NCBI GenBank assembly: GCA_017935785.1
Contig: JAGBGU010000035.1
Span: 1 to 33,132, forward strand
Origin: Bacteroidaceae bacterium
GTDB lineage: Bacteria > Bacteroidota > Bacteroidia > Bacteroidales > Bacteroidaceae
Direction: 5' to 3'
Length of the DNA: 33,132 nt
Under the pieces are notes generated by a model. The model searched no databases. It was not told where the DNA came from and worked only from the letters and a program-made list of their open reading frames with translations. Positions 15,443 to 23,840 of this stretch are shown here, piece by piece (within the stretch, counting starts at the first letter, position 1; each line of letters begins with the position of its first letter). A program made the position numbers and the translations under genes.

Positions 15443-18400
15443 ATGAAACAATACAGATACGATAATATGAGAAAAAGATTTTTTGAACTTGCTTCCATGG
15501 TTTTATTTGTCATAGGAAGTTTTATGCCAACCTCCTGCTCATGTTCGGAGGAACCAAATGTGAGTGATTATAATGTTGTGTGGGACAGTCCTTCCGAAAA
15601 TGCTGCAGGCAGTATGCCCATCGGAAATGGAGAGACGGGAGCCAATTTCTGGGTGGAACCATCCGGTGATATGGTATTCTATATTTCGCGTACTGATGCC
15701 TGGAGCGAGACTGGCGAATTGTATAAGTTAGGTCGAGTACGCATAAGTACCCAACCGGCCATCACTTCTGCCAACGATTTCCGTCAGACATTGGACTTGG
15801 AAAACGGACGCATCAATTTGCGCGGTGCAGGAATAGACCTCAACTTTTTCATTGACAGCGATGCCAACACTCTATATTTGAGCGGTACTGCACAGGAACC
15901 CATACAAGCAAACATAAAAGCCGAAGTGTGGCGTACAAAAGAGGAGTCCGCCAATTGGCTGCGCTCCATCGGTAATTGCCCAGACCAACAATTGTTTAAA
16001 ATTTTCCCGGACCATATTTTGCGCGAGAAAGACGCCATCATGGTGTATCATCACAACAGCCAATCGTCCTACAATGCAATCCTTGATTTGCAAGAGATTC
16101 AGATTGACAACCGTGCCTCTTACGACCCATTCAAAAACCGATGTTTCGGTTATCGTATAGAGGGAACAGGTTTTAAAAAGGTCAGTAACCAGGAATTGCG
16201 TACCTCTGCACCTACAAAGGACATTGAAATTCGCATCCCGACCTTCAGCGGTATCTTTCACAATGCATCCAAGCGCGTGGATGAGATGCGGAAACTGACC
16301 GCATCACCCGCACCGGCTGCTGAAGCCATGGAACGTACCGCCCGTTTCTGGAAAGAATTCTGGAACCGTAGCTATATCTATGTGCAGACATGTGATGAAG
16401 AACAGAGTTTCCGTATCAACTCGTCTTATATTTTGCAACGCTGGATACAGGCTTGCGGCGGCAGAGGGAATTATCCCATCAAATTTAATGGTTCCATCTT
16501 TACCGTAGACCCTAAGTTGACTGATGCTGGAGAGAATCCTTCACCAGACTACCGTAGATGGGGTGGTGACTTCTGGTGGCAGAATACCCGCTTGAACTAC
16601 CACCCTATGCTAAAAAGCGGAGACTATGATATGATGAAGCCGCTTTTTGAACATTATTTCCGTATCCTGCCTATGATGAAAGCGCTTGCAAAATCACTGG
16701 CAGGTGTTGATGGAGCATTAAGTCCCGAAATAACCACCGTATTTGGAACATACAGTTATTTGGACTATACTTCCCCGGGCGAGTCTGGTAACAAGTTTGC
16801 AAACTGTCCTTACATTCGTTACCATTGGGTTTCAAGTGTGGAGATGATTTCGCTGATGTTGGACTACTATGATTATACCCAAGATACAGAGTTTGTGAGC
16901 AGCCGGCTCGTCCCATATGCCCGTGAGATGCTGAAGTTTTACAAAAACTTCTATGGTATCGATGAAAACCAAAAATTACTAATCAGTCCTACGCAAGCAT
17001 TGGAAACCTATTGGTACGATGACATAATGAGAAATGATATGCCTACCGTAGCTGGTATGCGTGACATAATGCCCCGACTTCTTGCGCTTCCGAAGAACTT
17101 AAGCACTCCCGAAGACATTGCGCTATGGAAAGAATTGAATGATATTATTCCTGAATTGCCCACAATGGAACTGAATGGCAAGACACAGTTTGCTCCTGCA
17201 GAGCTATTCAATCCACAGCGTAATAATGTGGAAAATCCACGCCTTTACCCAATCTTCCCTTTCCATTTGTGTAATATTAGCACGGACAATTTGCAAATAG
17301 GTATTGATTCTTATTGGGACCGTGAGACTAAATCAGATAACGGTTGGACGCAAGACGGTCAGCAAGCAGCCCGATTGGGACTCACTGATGAGGCTGTGCG
17401 TCAGTTGGATGCCCACACAAAGAACAGCCATCCCAATTTCCGCTTTAAGGCAATCTGGGGACCAAACTTCGATTGGACACCAGATCAGGATCATGGAGCC
17501 AGCTTAATGATGATACTACAAGACATGGTGCTTCAGACATGGAATGGGAAAGACTACCGGTTACCCGCATTCCCAAAGAATTGGGGTGTGAAGTATAAGC
17601 TCCACTCTCACTCCGGTCAAATTGTAGAAGGAGAACACAACTGGAATATGAATCACGAACACAATATAGTGGCTGGTATTTGTACCTTATGCAGAAAGCC
17701 TGACCCAAATTTTATACAAGTTGTGGATGGTTGGTACGAGGTCAGTACCCCCGAACAACTTCTGTATATTTCTGAACTTGTAAATGGTGGTAAGTCTGAT
17801 CTCAAGATTCGTTTGACAGCAGATATTGACATGAATGGCATTAGTTATTTCCCTCCAATCGGTAAGCATTATCTTTGGCTTAAGGGTCCTGAGTTATATT
17901 TCAATGGCATATTCGATGGACAAGGCCATGTAATCTATAACCTGAGAATCGAAAAGGATGATGTTGAAGCGGAAACAGGGCTGTTCGGACGAATAGATGG
18001 TGCAATAGTCCAGAACCTTGGCATCGTGAATGCGACATTAAAGAACTCCAATGCGCTTCGTGCCGGTGTTCTTGGTGGATGTGCAGTGAACTCTAAAATC
18101 ACAAACTGCTTCACTACTGGAAATATTAATACGGATAATTGTATTTGCAGCTATAATCACAGAAACGGTTCGGGTTTGTTTGGTCTGATTACTTCAGGGT
18201 CGGTTGTAACCAACTGTTATACCACCTATGGGACATTGCATCATGAGCCTGATTCCAGAGAGTCTATCTTTGAGAACTGTTATTGGGGCGAAGAAGCCAT
18301 AGCTGAAGCGCCTACTGGTGAATTGTGCTATAAGTTGAATGGTGACCAAAGCACCATTACATGGTTCCAGAAACTGGGTGAGGACGCCTATCCAGTCCTC

Positions 18401-18580
18401 AATGCCGAGCGTGGAACTGTTATTCCGAACAATGGTGGCGGTTTTGAAAACGCCACAGGCATTCAGCAAGTAGCCAAAGAGCAACGAACAAATGGCATCT
18501 ATAACCTTAAAGGACAAAAGGTTGCTAAAGCGAAAAAAGGCGTCCATGTCATTGACGGACAAAAGGTGTTGACAAGATAA
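15443..18580 (+). CDS. DUF5703/GH95-like glycosidase lipoprotein with C-terminal beta-helix module
   Basis: A 1045-residue lipoprotein. The signal peptide ends in PTSC or SCSC, and ATG at 15467 gives a more typical signal (MRKRFFELASMVLF) than 15443, which abuts a terminator stem. The N-terminal beta domain (about 35-300) matches the DUF5703 type: VVWDSPSENAAGSMPIGNGE and YISRTDAWSE. The helical domain (about 310-735) resembles the (alpha/alpha)6 barrel of GH95/GH65-type enzymes, with GRGNYPIKFNGSIF, RRWGGDFWWQNTRLNYHP and SPTQALETYW. From about 738 come an H-x4-G-x-C-x2-C linker (HNIVAGICTLC) and one beta-helix module (760-990) like those of the preceding gene, then the tail GVHVIDGQKVLTR. 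It probably removes terminal sugars from a glycan at the cell surface; the module may dock it to the same target as the preceding protein. Substrate unknown. Confidence 0.87.
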   Translation: MKQYRYDNMRKRFFELASMVLFVIGSFMPTSCSCSEEPNVSDYNVVWDSPSENAAGSMPIGNGETGANFWVEPSGDMVFYISRTDAWSETGELYKLGRVRISTQPAITSANDFRQTLDLENGRINLRGAGIDLNFFIDSDANTLYLSGTAQEPIQANIKAEVWRTKEESANWLRSIGNCPDQQLFKIFPDHILREKDAIMVYHHNSQSSYNAILDLQEIQIDNRASYDPFKNRCFGYRIEGTGFKKVSNQELRTSAPTKDIEIRIPTFSGIFHNASKRVDEMRKLTASPAPAAEAMERTARFWKEFWNRSYIYVQTCDEEQSFRINSSYILQRWIQACGGRGNYPIKFNGSIFTVDPKLTDAGENPSPDYRRWGGDFWWQNTRLNYHPMLKSGDYDMMKPLFEHYFRILPMMKALAKSLAGVDGALSPEITTVFGTYSYLDYTSPGESGNKFANCPYIRYHWVSSVEMISLMLDYYDYTQDTEFVSSRLVPYAREMLKFYKNFYGIDENQKLLISPTQALETYWYDDIMRNDMPTVAGMRDIMPRLLALPKNLSTPEDIALWKELNDIIPELPTMELNGKTQFAPAELFNPQRNNVENPRLYPIFPFHLCNISTDNLQIGIDSYWDRETKSDNGWTQDGQQAARLGLTDEAVRQLDAHTKNSHPNFRFKAIWGPNFDWTPDQDHGASLMMILQDMVLQTWNGKDYRLPAFPKNWGVKYKLHSHSGQIVEGEHNWNMNHEHNIVAGICTLCRKPDPNFIQVVDGWYEVSTPEQLLYISELVNGGKSDLKIRLTADIDMNGISYFPPIGKHYLWLKGPELYFNGIFDGQGHVIYNLRIEKDDVEAETGLFGRIDGAIVQNLGIVNATLKNSNALRAGVLGGCAVNSKITNCFTTGNINTDNCICSYNHRNGSGLFGLITSGSVVTNCYTTYGTLHHEPDSRESIFENCYWGEEAIAEAPTGELCYKLNGDQSTITWFQKLGEDAYPVLNAERGTVIPNNGGGFENATGIQQVAKEQRTNGIYNLKGQKVAKAKKGVHVIDGQKVLTR

Positions 18581-18641
18581 AAACCCCTTTATGTTGATAA
18601 TGAACGATTAACGAATGTTGTTCAATGAATGGACATCTAGA

Positions 18642-18680
18642 AGATGCGGATCGGTGGTGAGGGTTGCCGTTCCGCATCTT
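18642..18680 (+). terminator. Probable terminator of the beta-helix/glycosidase locus
   Basis: A 9-bp perfect stem (AGATGCGGA, 18642-18650, with TCCGCATCT, 18671-18679) with a GC-rich loop is followed by TTACTTATTTA. It lies about 60 bp after the glycosidase stop. Confidence 0.65.
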
Positions 18681-18739
18681 TACTTATTTAGGGCGATTAA
18701 AAAACAATAGAATTTATGAGGATTATTAAATTTATTAAC

Positions 18740-18747
18740 TAACTTTG
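18740..18747 (+). promoter_or_regulatory. Promoter -7 element of the AlbA_2 gene
   Basis: TAACTTTG matches TAnnTTTG, 73 bp upstream of the start codon at 18821. No good -33 element is visible, so the assignment is moderate. Confidence 0.5.
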
Positions 18748-18820
18748 CAACGATATCCAAAGTTTACAGGCTTGGAACTTATAGCTACAGACACACAAAA
18801 CAGAACACTACCATTGCAAT

Positions 18821-20278
18821 ATGACCATACAAGAAATACACAACCGCAAAGAAGATCAGACATTTGATTGCAAAAGCATTCAAATAGATCCCAAAGCATT
18901 GGCAATTCCAATTGTAGCATTTGCCAATGCAGATGGTGGTGTGATCGCTATTGGCGTATCTGACAAGACGCGAACAATTGAAGGCGTAGACCAAGATACC
19001 CAAAAGCTGAACGATTTATTACGCGTTCCGTTTGATTTTTGTAACCCGTCAATTTCTGTTTCATGCACTTATGAACCTTGTACGGATAAGGATGGTAATA
19101 AAAATCGCATTTTATTGATGCATATTCCTGCCAGCTCTAGTCTTCATACCAATCAGGCAGACGAAGCTTTCATGCGAGTTGGCGACAAGAGTCGTAAACT
19201 GACATTTGATGAACGCGTGCAATTGATGTATGACAAAGGTGAACGCTTTTTTGAAGATACTGCTGTTTATGGAGCAACGGTTAATGACCTGAATATGGAT
19301 GTTGTGGCTAAGTATGTGAATCTGCTTGGATACAGTAAATCTCCAATGGAGTATTTGCGAGAGAACAACCATTTCGTAACCACCGACAAGACTGGAGAAG
19401 AGGTTGTTAGTGTCGCTTGTATGTTGTTGTTCGGAAAGAAACCTCAGAGCTATCTACCTCGCGCTCGTACACGCTTTATACGCTTTAATGGAGTTGAAGA
19501 GAAAGTTGGTGCCGAAATGAATGTCATTAAGGATGTTGTCTTTGAAGGCACAATCTTGGAGCAGGTGGAGAAGACTGTTGAGTATCTGGAAACACAAGTC
19601 GCAGAACATACTTATTTGGAGCAATCAGGTAAGTTTATAACACGCAGAGACTATCCCAAATTTGTTATCCAAGAAATGGTTGTGAATGCCTGTTGCCATA
19701 GAGCCTATAATATAAAGGGCACAGAGATTCAAATTAAAATGTTTGATGATCGTATCGTATTTGAAAGTCCAGGAAAGCTACCTGGAATGGTAAGACCATC
19801 TAATATTCGCAGCACCCATTTTTCGCGTAATCCAAAGATTGCAGCATTCTTAAAGACTTACCATTATGTCAAGGAGTATGGCGAGGGTGTTGACCGTATG
19901 TATCGTGAATTGGAAGTGAATGGTGCGGCGCCTCTTTCATTCCATACCGATGATTTCATTTTGAAGATTTCTGTCCCAAGGGTAACAGAAAAGTTGGTAG
20001 AAAATAGAGATGGGGTAACAGAAAAGTTGATAGAAAACACGGATAGGTTGATAGAAAAGTTGATAGAAAAGGCAACAGGAAACGGAGATAAGTTAACTGA
20101 AAACAGAATCGCCATATTGCGCTTAATCGCTTGTAATCCATATATTTCTCAATCAGAATTGGCTGACTCTATCGGTATTAGTGTTACTGCTATCAGTAAC
20201 AATATTAAAGCAATGCGAAATAAGTATCTCCGTCGTGTAGGACCTGACAAAGGTGGTTTCTGGGAAATAATAGAATAG
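18821..20278 (+). CDS. Schlafen AlbA_2 / GHKL-type ATP-binding regulator with winged helix
   Basis: A 485-residue protein of the family often annotated as ATP-binding or putative transcriptional regulator. Residues 5-130 are an AlbA_2 (Schlafen-type) domain: HNRKEDQTFDCK, FANADGGVIAIGVSD and ADEAFMRVGDKSRKLT. Residues 275-385 are a GHKL-like ATPase region: FVIQEMVVNACCHRAY, IVFESPGKLPG, NPKIAAFL and KEYGEGVDRM. Residues 388-428 contain repeats of the type TEKLIEN, a polar linker I recall from relatives. Residues 430-485 form a winged helix (SQSELADSIGISVTAISNNI). The biological role of the family is poorly defined; some members lie in mobile or defence regions. The gene stands alone, convergent with exonuclease III, next to an inverted-repeat element. 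Confidence 0.88.
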   Translation: MTIQEIHNRKEDQTFDCKSIQIDPKALAIPIVAFANADGGVIAIGVSDKTRTIEGVDQDTQKLNDLLRVPFDFCNPSISVSCTYEPCTDKDGNKNRILLMHIPASSSLHTNQADEAFMRVGDKSRKLTFDERVQLMYDKGERFFEDTAVYGATVNDLNMDVVAKYVNLLGYSKSPMEYLRENNHFVTTDKTGEEVVSVACMLLFGKKPQSYLPRARTRFIRFNGVEEKVGAEMNVIKDVVFEGTILEQVEKTVEYLETQVAEHTYLEQSGKFITRRDYPKFVIQEMVVNACCHRAYNIKGTEIQIKMFDDRIVFESPGKLPGMVRPSNIRSTHFSRNPKIAAFLKTYHYVKEYGEGVDRMYRELEVNGAAPLSFHTDDFILKISVPRVTEKLVENRDGVTEKLIENTDRLIEKLIEKATGNGDKLTENRIAILRLIACNPYISQSELADSIGISVTAISNNIKAMRNKYLRRVGPDKGGFWEIIE

Positions 20279-20303
20279 TGCTGTTTAACTTAGGAATTTT
20301 CTG

Positions 20304-20449
20304 AGATATTGCTGTCCACTAAACTTGCTTCTGTGCCTTACAATGTTGTTTTTTGCTACCGACAAACCCTCTTTAAAAGGGAATTATCGGCTGTCCGGGG
20401 AAATGTTGTTTTTGAAACGCTTCATGATTTTTACCGGACAGCAATATCT
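20304..20449. mobile_element. MITE or insertion-sequence remnant (146 bp)
   Basis: Perfect 14-bp terminal inverted repeats, AGATATTGCTGTCC (20304-20317) and GGACAGCAATATCT (20436-20449), bound a 146-bp stretch with no coding capacity. Inside, CTGTCCGG recurs at 20391 and AATGTTGTTTTT-like sequence occurs twice, as if two IS ends lay in tandem. A further imperfect hairpin (CCGACAA with TTATCGG, about 20359-20390) is present. Target-site duplication is not clear. It sits between convergent genes, a common landing place. Confidence 0.6.
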
Positions 20450-20468
20450 TGAAATAAATCCAGAATCT

Positions 20469-21227
20469 TTAGAACATTCCTAATGTCAGTTCCACCGGGC
20501 AGTGGTCGCTGCCGAATATGTCCGAATGAATCTTTGCGCCGGAAAGGTTGGGGACGATGCGTTCCGAGGCGAGGAAGTAGTCGATACGCCAGCCTGTGTT
20601 CTTCTCGCGCGCCTTGAAACGGTAGCTCCACCAACTGTAGACATCGGTCAAGTCGGGATAGAAATGGCGGAAGGTGTCTACAAAACCGCTCTGGAGCAGG
20701 GTGGTCATCTTCTCGCGCTCCTCATCCGTGAATCCAGCATTGCGGCGGTTGGTCTTGGGGTTCTTCAGATCAATCTCCTGATGCGCCACGTTCAGGTCGC
20801 CGCAGACTATGACGGGCTTCTTCTGGTCAAGCGATAGCAGATAGGCGCGGAAGTCGTCTTCCCACTTCATGCGGTAGTCAAGCCTTTTCAGCTCGTCCTG
20901 GCTGTTAGGCGTATAAACGGTGACCAGGAAGAATTTCTCCGTCTCCAGCGTGATTATGCGGCCTTCATGGTCGTGCTCCTCAATGCCCATTCCGTATGTT
21001 ACGGAAACAGGGGTGTGTTTGGTAAAGATGGCGGTGCCGCTGTATCCCTTCTTCTCGGCATAGTTCCAATAGGCGGTATATCCGGGGAAATCCAGCTCAA
21101 TCTGTCCGGCTTGCAGTTTGGTCTCCTGTAGGCAGAAGAAGTCGGCATCGAGCCGGGCAAACGTTTCCTTGAAGTCTTTTCCCACAACGGCTCGCAGGCC
21201 GTTCACATTCCAACTGATAAGTTTCAT
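20469..21227 (-). CDS. xth: Exonuclease III (AP endonuclease, ExoA/Xth type)
   Basis: A 252-residue DNA repair enzyme that cuts 5' of abasic sites and degrades duplex DNA from 3' ends. It has the full set of exonuclease/endonuclease/phosphatase-fold residues: N-terminal [12 protein letters not shown], metal-binding Glu35 in LQETKL, Asp144 and Asn146 in [28 protein letters not shown] near 198-217, and the terminal Asp241-His242 pair in SDHCPVEL. Length is normal. The start lies 15 bp after the stop of the ADP-ribosylglycohydrolase gene on the same strand, with no visible consensus promoter, so it may be the last gene of that operon. Confidence 0.96.
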   Translation of the reverse strand: MKLISWNVNGLRAVVGKDFKETFARLDADFFCLQETKLQAGQIELDFPGYTAYWNYAEKKGYSGTAIFTKHTPVSVTYGMGIEEHDHEGRIITLETEKFFLVTVYTPNSQDELKRLDYRMKWEDDFRAYLLSLDQKKPVIVCGDLNVAHQEIDLKNPKTNRRNAGFTDEEREKMTTLLQSGFVDTFRHFYPDLTDVYSWWSYRFKAREKNTGWRIDYFLASERIVPNLSGAKIHSDIFGSDHCPVELTLGMF

Positions 21228-21242
21228 CTTAAATATTCAGAC

Positions 21243-22754
21243 TTATTGTTTCTGCTTCTTTTTATACAAAACCATGTTATGTACGGTTGTCCTTACATTG
21301 TCCTGACAGTTCGTGCGTACAAACTTGAGCGTATGCTTCCCTTCCTGCAGCCCGAAGTTCCAGTACAGGTCGTTGGAACGCTTGTGCCCGTCGGCAGGCA
21401 GACTCATGGTCTTTACCTTCTGGCCGTCGATGTATACATCCACCATACCTACATAGTTGGCATCGTCTGCCTGCAGATTGCCACGGACAACCAGTCCGCA
21501 TCCCTCGAATGAGATTTCGCCAAGCTTGTCAATGGGCTTGTTCTGCAGGTCTACGGTCTTGTAGGCGGCCATGCCCTCGAATGATTCCTCGTAACGGGCG
21601 GCGGTTACGGGCTGTTGCTTAATGCGCACCTTGTCCTTTGCCACCTTTCCGCCGTTGCGGCTGATTACCTCAAGCGCATGCTTGAAACTGAGGTCGTAGG
21701 CCTTCTTCAGTGAGATGCTTGTATGGGCGAAATTCCGGTTTTCCACGGGAGGGAGACAATTTTTCCACGTGAGGGGGATATTTTCGTAGCCGATGAGCGT
21801 GCCCAGAATACCGGCTGCGGTTGAGGGGTTGCAGTCGGAATCCTGACCGCAGCGGGTGGACACATGAATGGTCTGTGTATAGTCGCCGTTGCCGTAGAGC
21901 AGTCCCATGATGACATAGGCGCTGTTGATTTTTGCGTCGATGTTGAACTCGCTGTATAGGCCGTCAGGACAGTTCTCCGCCGTTCCCCATTTGTCCTGTA
22001 TCAACTTCCATGTAGCCTTCCAGTTTGTGGGGTTCTCGTCGTACCATCTGATTACGTCGGACATACACTTGTAGTACGATGTCTGTTCCGGAATAGCCTT
22101 CAGACCCTCGCGCACCACTTGCTGGATGTCCTTCTTCACGAAGGCCAGGGAATACATGGTGGCGACGTATACTCCGCCATACCATCCGTCGCCATGGCAC
22201 ATCATGTGGCCTATGCCGTCCGTGTAGTGCAGGGCAGCCTGGGGCATTCCGGGGCTCATCAGCCCGGCATAGTCCGCTTCAATCTGGAAGTCGATATCAT
22301 CGGCGTGCGGATTGTTGTGCCAATGGCCCGAGGCTGGGGGCATTATTCCGTTCATTATATTATAGCGTGCGCTCTGGTTGGCGTGCCACAGCGGATACCC
22401 AGCGTGGGCAAATGCGTTTGCGAAGTCCTCGATAGGCGCGTCAAGCCCCTTGTCCTCGAAGACCTGCACAAAGGTGAGGTCCATATAGATATCGTCATAC
22501 AGCCCCTGCCACTTGTCGTAATATTCCTTTATCAGTTCGTTGTCCCAGCGCAGCTTTACGTCGTCTTCTATAATGCGGCTGTTGTATTTGAACTCAGTAG
22601 GTCCGCCGTAGGTGCAGCCAATTACCTGGCCTGCCCAGCCGCCCTTTATCTTGTCCATCAACGCATCCTTGGTCAGGGTGATGTTCTTTGCCGTAGCAGG
22701 AACGCACAAGAAAGACGTTGCAATGGCAATCTGTAATGTCTTAAAGATTCTCAT
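21243..22754 (-). CDS. Exported ADP-ribosylglycohydrolase-family protein
   Basis: A 503-residue protein with a Sec signal peptide (about 1-22, FLCVPATAK). Residues 30-345 match the ADP-ribosylglycohydrolase/DraG fold: KIKGGWAGQVIGCTYGGP at 36-52, a di-Asp motif (YDDIYMD, Asp87-Asp88) in the place of the usual TDDT metal site, and RCGQDSDCNPSTAAGILG near 301-318 with Asp305 and Asp307. The last 100 residues look like a beta-sandwich. Family members cleave N- or O-glycosidic bonds to ADP-ribose or related ribosides. Export, and a permease and ribokinase upstream in the same operon, suggest it frees ribose or a riboside outside the cytoplasm, as proposed for rusGH of the Bacteroides ribose-utilisation locus. 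The substrate is inferred. Confidence 0.88.
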   Translation of the reverse strand: MRIFKTLQIAIATSFLCVPATAKNITLTKDALMDKIKGGWAGQVIGCTYGGPTEFKYNSRIIEDDVKLRWDNELIKEYYDKWQGLYDDIYMDLTFVQVFEDKGLDAPIEDFANAFAHAGYPLWHANQSARYNIMNGIMPPASGHWHNNPHADDIDFQIEADYAGLMSPGMPQAALHYTDGIGHMMCHGDGWYGGVYVATMYSLAFVKKDIQQVVREGLKAIPEQTSYYKCMSDVIRWYDENPTNWKATWKLIQDKWGTAENCPDGLYSEFNIDAKINSAYVIMGLLYGNGDYTQTIHVSTRCGQDSDCNPSTAAGILGTLIGYENIPLTWKNCLPPVENRNFAHTSISLKKAYDLSFKHALEVISRNGGKVAKDKVRIKQQPVTAARYEESFEGMAAYKTVDLQNKPIDKLGEISFEGCGLVVRGNLQADDANYVGMVDVYIDGQKVKTMSLPADGHKRSNDLYWNFGLQEGKHTLKFVRTNCQDNVRTTVHNMVLYKKKQKQ

Positions 22755-22795
22755 TTACATTATATAATATTATAAATATGCCTTCATTCCAATTG

Positions 22796-23809
22796 TCAGT
22801 TGCCGGCTGCCACAATCATGCCCAGTCCGGTAATGAAGAGGATAAACATCAGCGTAAGCAGGGTGTTTACTGTGCTGTTGCTGCCCTTGAACTCCTTCCA
22901 GATAAATACGCCCCAGAGCGCGGCAATCATGGGAGCGCCCTGCCCCAGGGCATAAGAGATGGAGGCGCCGGCCTTGCCCGCAGCAATGTAGCTGAAGACA
23001 GTGCCCAACCCCCAGACGCATCCGCCCAGCACGCCTACAAGGTGGGTGGAGAGCCGGCCCTTGAAGTAATCGCCGTAGCTAACCGGTTTCCCTTCGAACG
23101 GTTTTTTCATTACAAAGGTGTTGAAAAGGAAGTTGCTCAGGAATATGCCGATGGCAAAGAGGAAGAAGGCGGTGTAGGGTGTGGCTTTTCCTGCAGCGGG
23201 ATTCTCAAAATTCTCAATGTCCATAGCCGAAGCCACAAACGTGTAGAAGGTGGACATAAGCACACCGGCCACTATTGCCAGAATTACACCTTTCTTGGCC
23301 GAGGAAGACTGGCCTGCGGCTGAGTTCTGCTTGGCGGATGCAATGCCGTTGAAGACAAGCGCCAATACGATTAGGGCTACACCGCCGAAGATGAGCATGG
23401 GATTGCCCTGATTGCCGCCTACAAAGAAATAGGTGTTGAAGACGCCAATGACCAAAGCCAGTCCCACTCCTAACGGAAAGGCGACGGACAAGCCGGCCAA
23501 TGCCGTGGAGGCGGAAAGCAGAATATTGGAAAGATTGAAGACCACACCTCCGATGATGGCAGAGAGCATGCCGGCCGAAGTAACCTGCATGAGGTCGGGC
23601 ACAAAGCTTCTTCCCTGTTCGCCTATGCTGCCAAGCGTAAAGCCCATAATGAGCGAGAAGATGAGAATGCCTATTACATAGTCCCAATAGAACAGTTCGT
23701 AACGCCAGGTCTTACCGGCCAACTTCTGTGTATTTCCCCAAGAACCCCAACAAAGCATTGTTACCACGCATAATGCGATGGCCAACGCGTAACTGTTAAC
23801 GATAAACAT
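22796..23809 (-). CDS. GRP-type sugar permease (probable ribose importer)
   Basis: A 337-residue polytopic membrane protein with about ten hydrophobic helices, in the drug/metabolite-transporter superfamily and most like GRP (glucose/ribose porter) or RhaT-type permeases. Recognisable segments are MLCWGSWGNTQKLAGKTWR near the start, FPLGVGLALVIGVFNTYFF in the middle, and GQGAPMIAALWGVFIWKEF near the end. It would import a free sugar across the inner membrane. It lies 41 bp before the ADP-ribosylglycohydrolase gene and 31 bp after the ribokinase gene, so ribose is the expected substrate by context. L-rhamnose is less likely since no rhamnose genes are nearby. Confidence 0.87.
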   Translation of the reverse strand: MFIVNSYALAIALCVVTMLCWGSWGNTQKLAGKTWRYELFYWDYVIGILIFSLIMGFTLGSIGEQGRSFVPDLMQVTSAGMLSAIIGGVVFNLSNILLSASTALAGLSVAFPLGVGLALVIGVFNTYFFVGGNQGNPMLIFGGVALIVLALVFNGIASAKQNSAAGQSSSAKKGVILAIVAGVLMSTFYTFVASAMDIENFENPAAGKATPYTAFFLFAIGIFLSNFLFNTFVMKKPFEGKPVSYGDYFKGRLSTHLVGVLGGCVWGLGTVFSYIAAGKAGASISYALGQGAPMIAALWGVFIWKEFKGSNSTVNTLLTLMFILFITGLGMIVAAGN

Positions 23810-23840
23810 AATTCAAATCTGTTTTTAATGTGTTGTTTGT

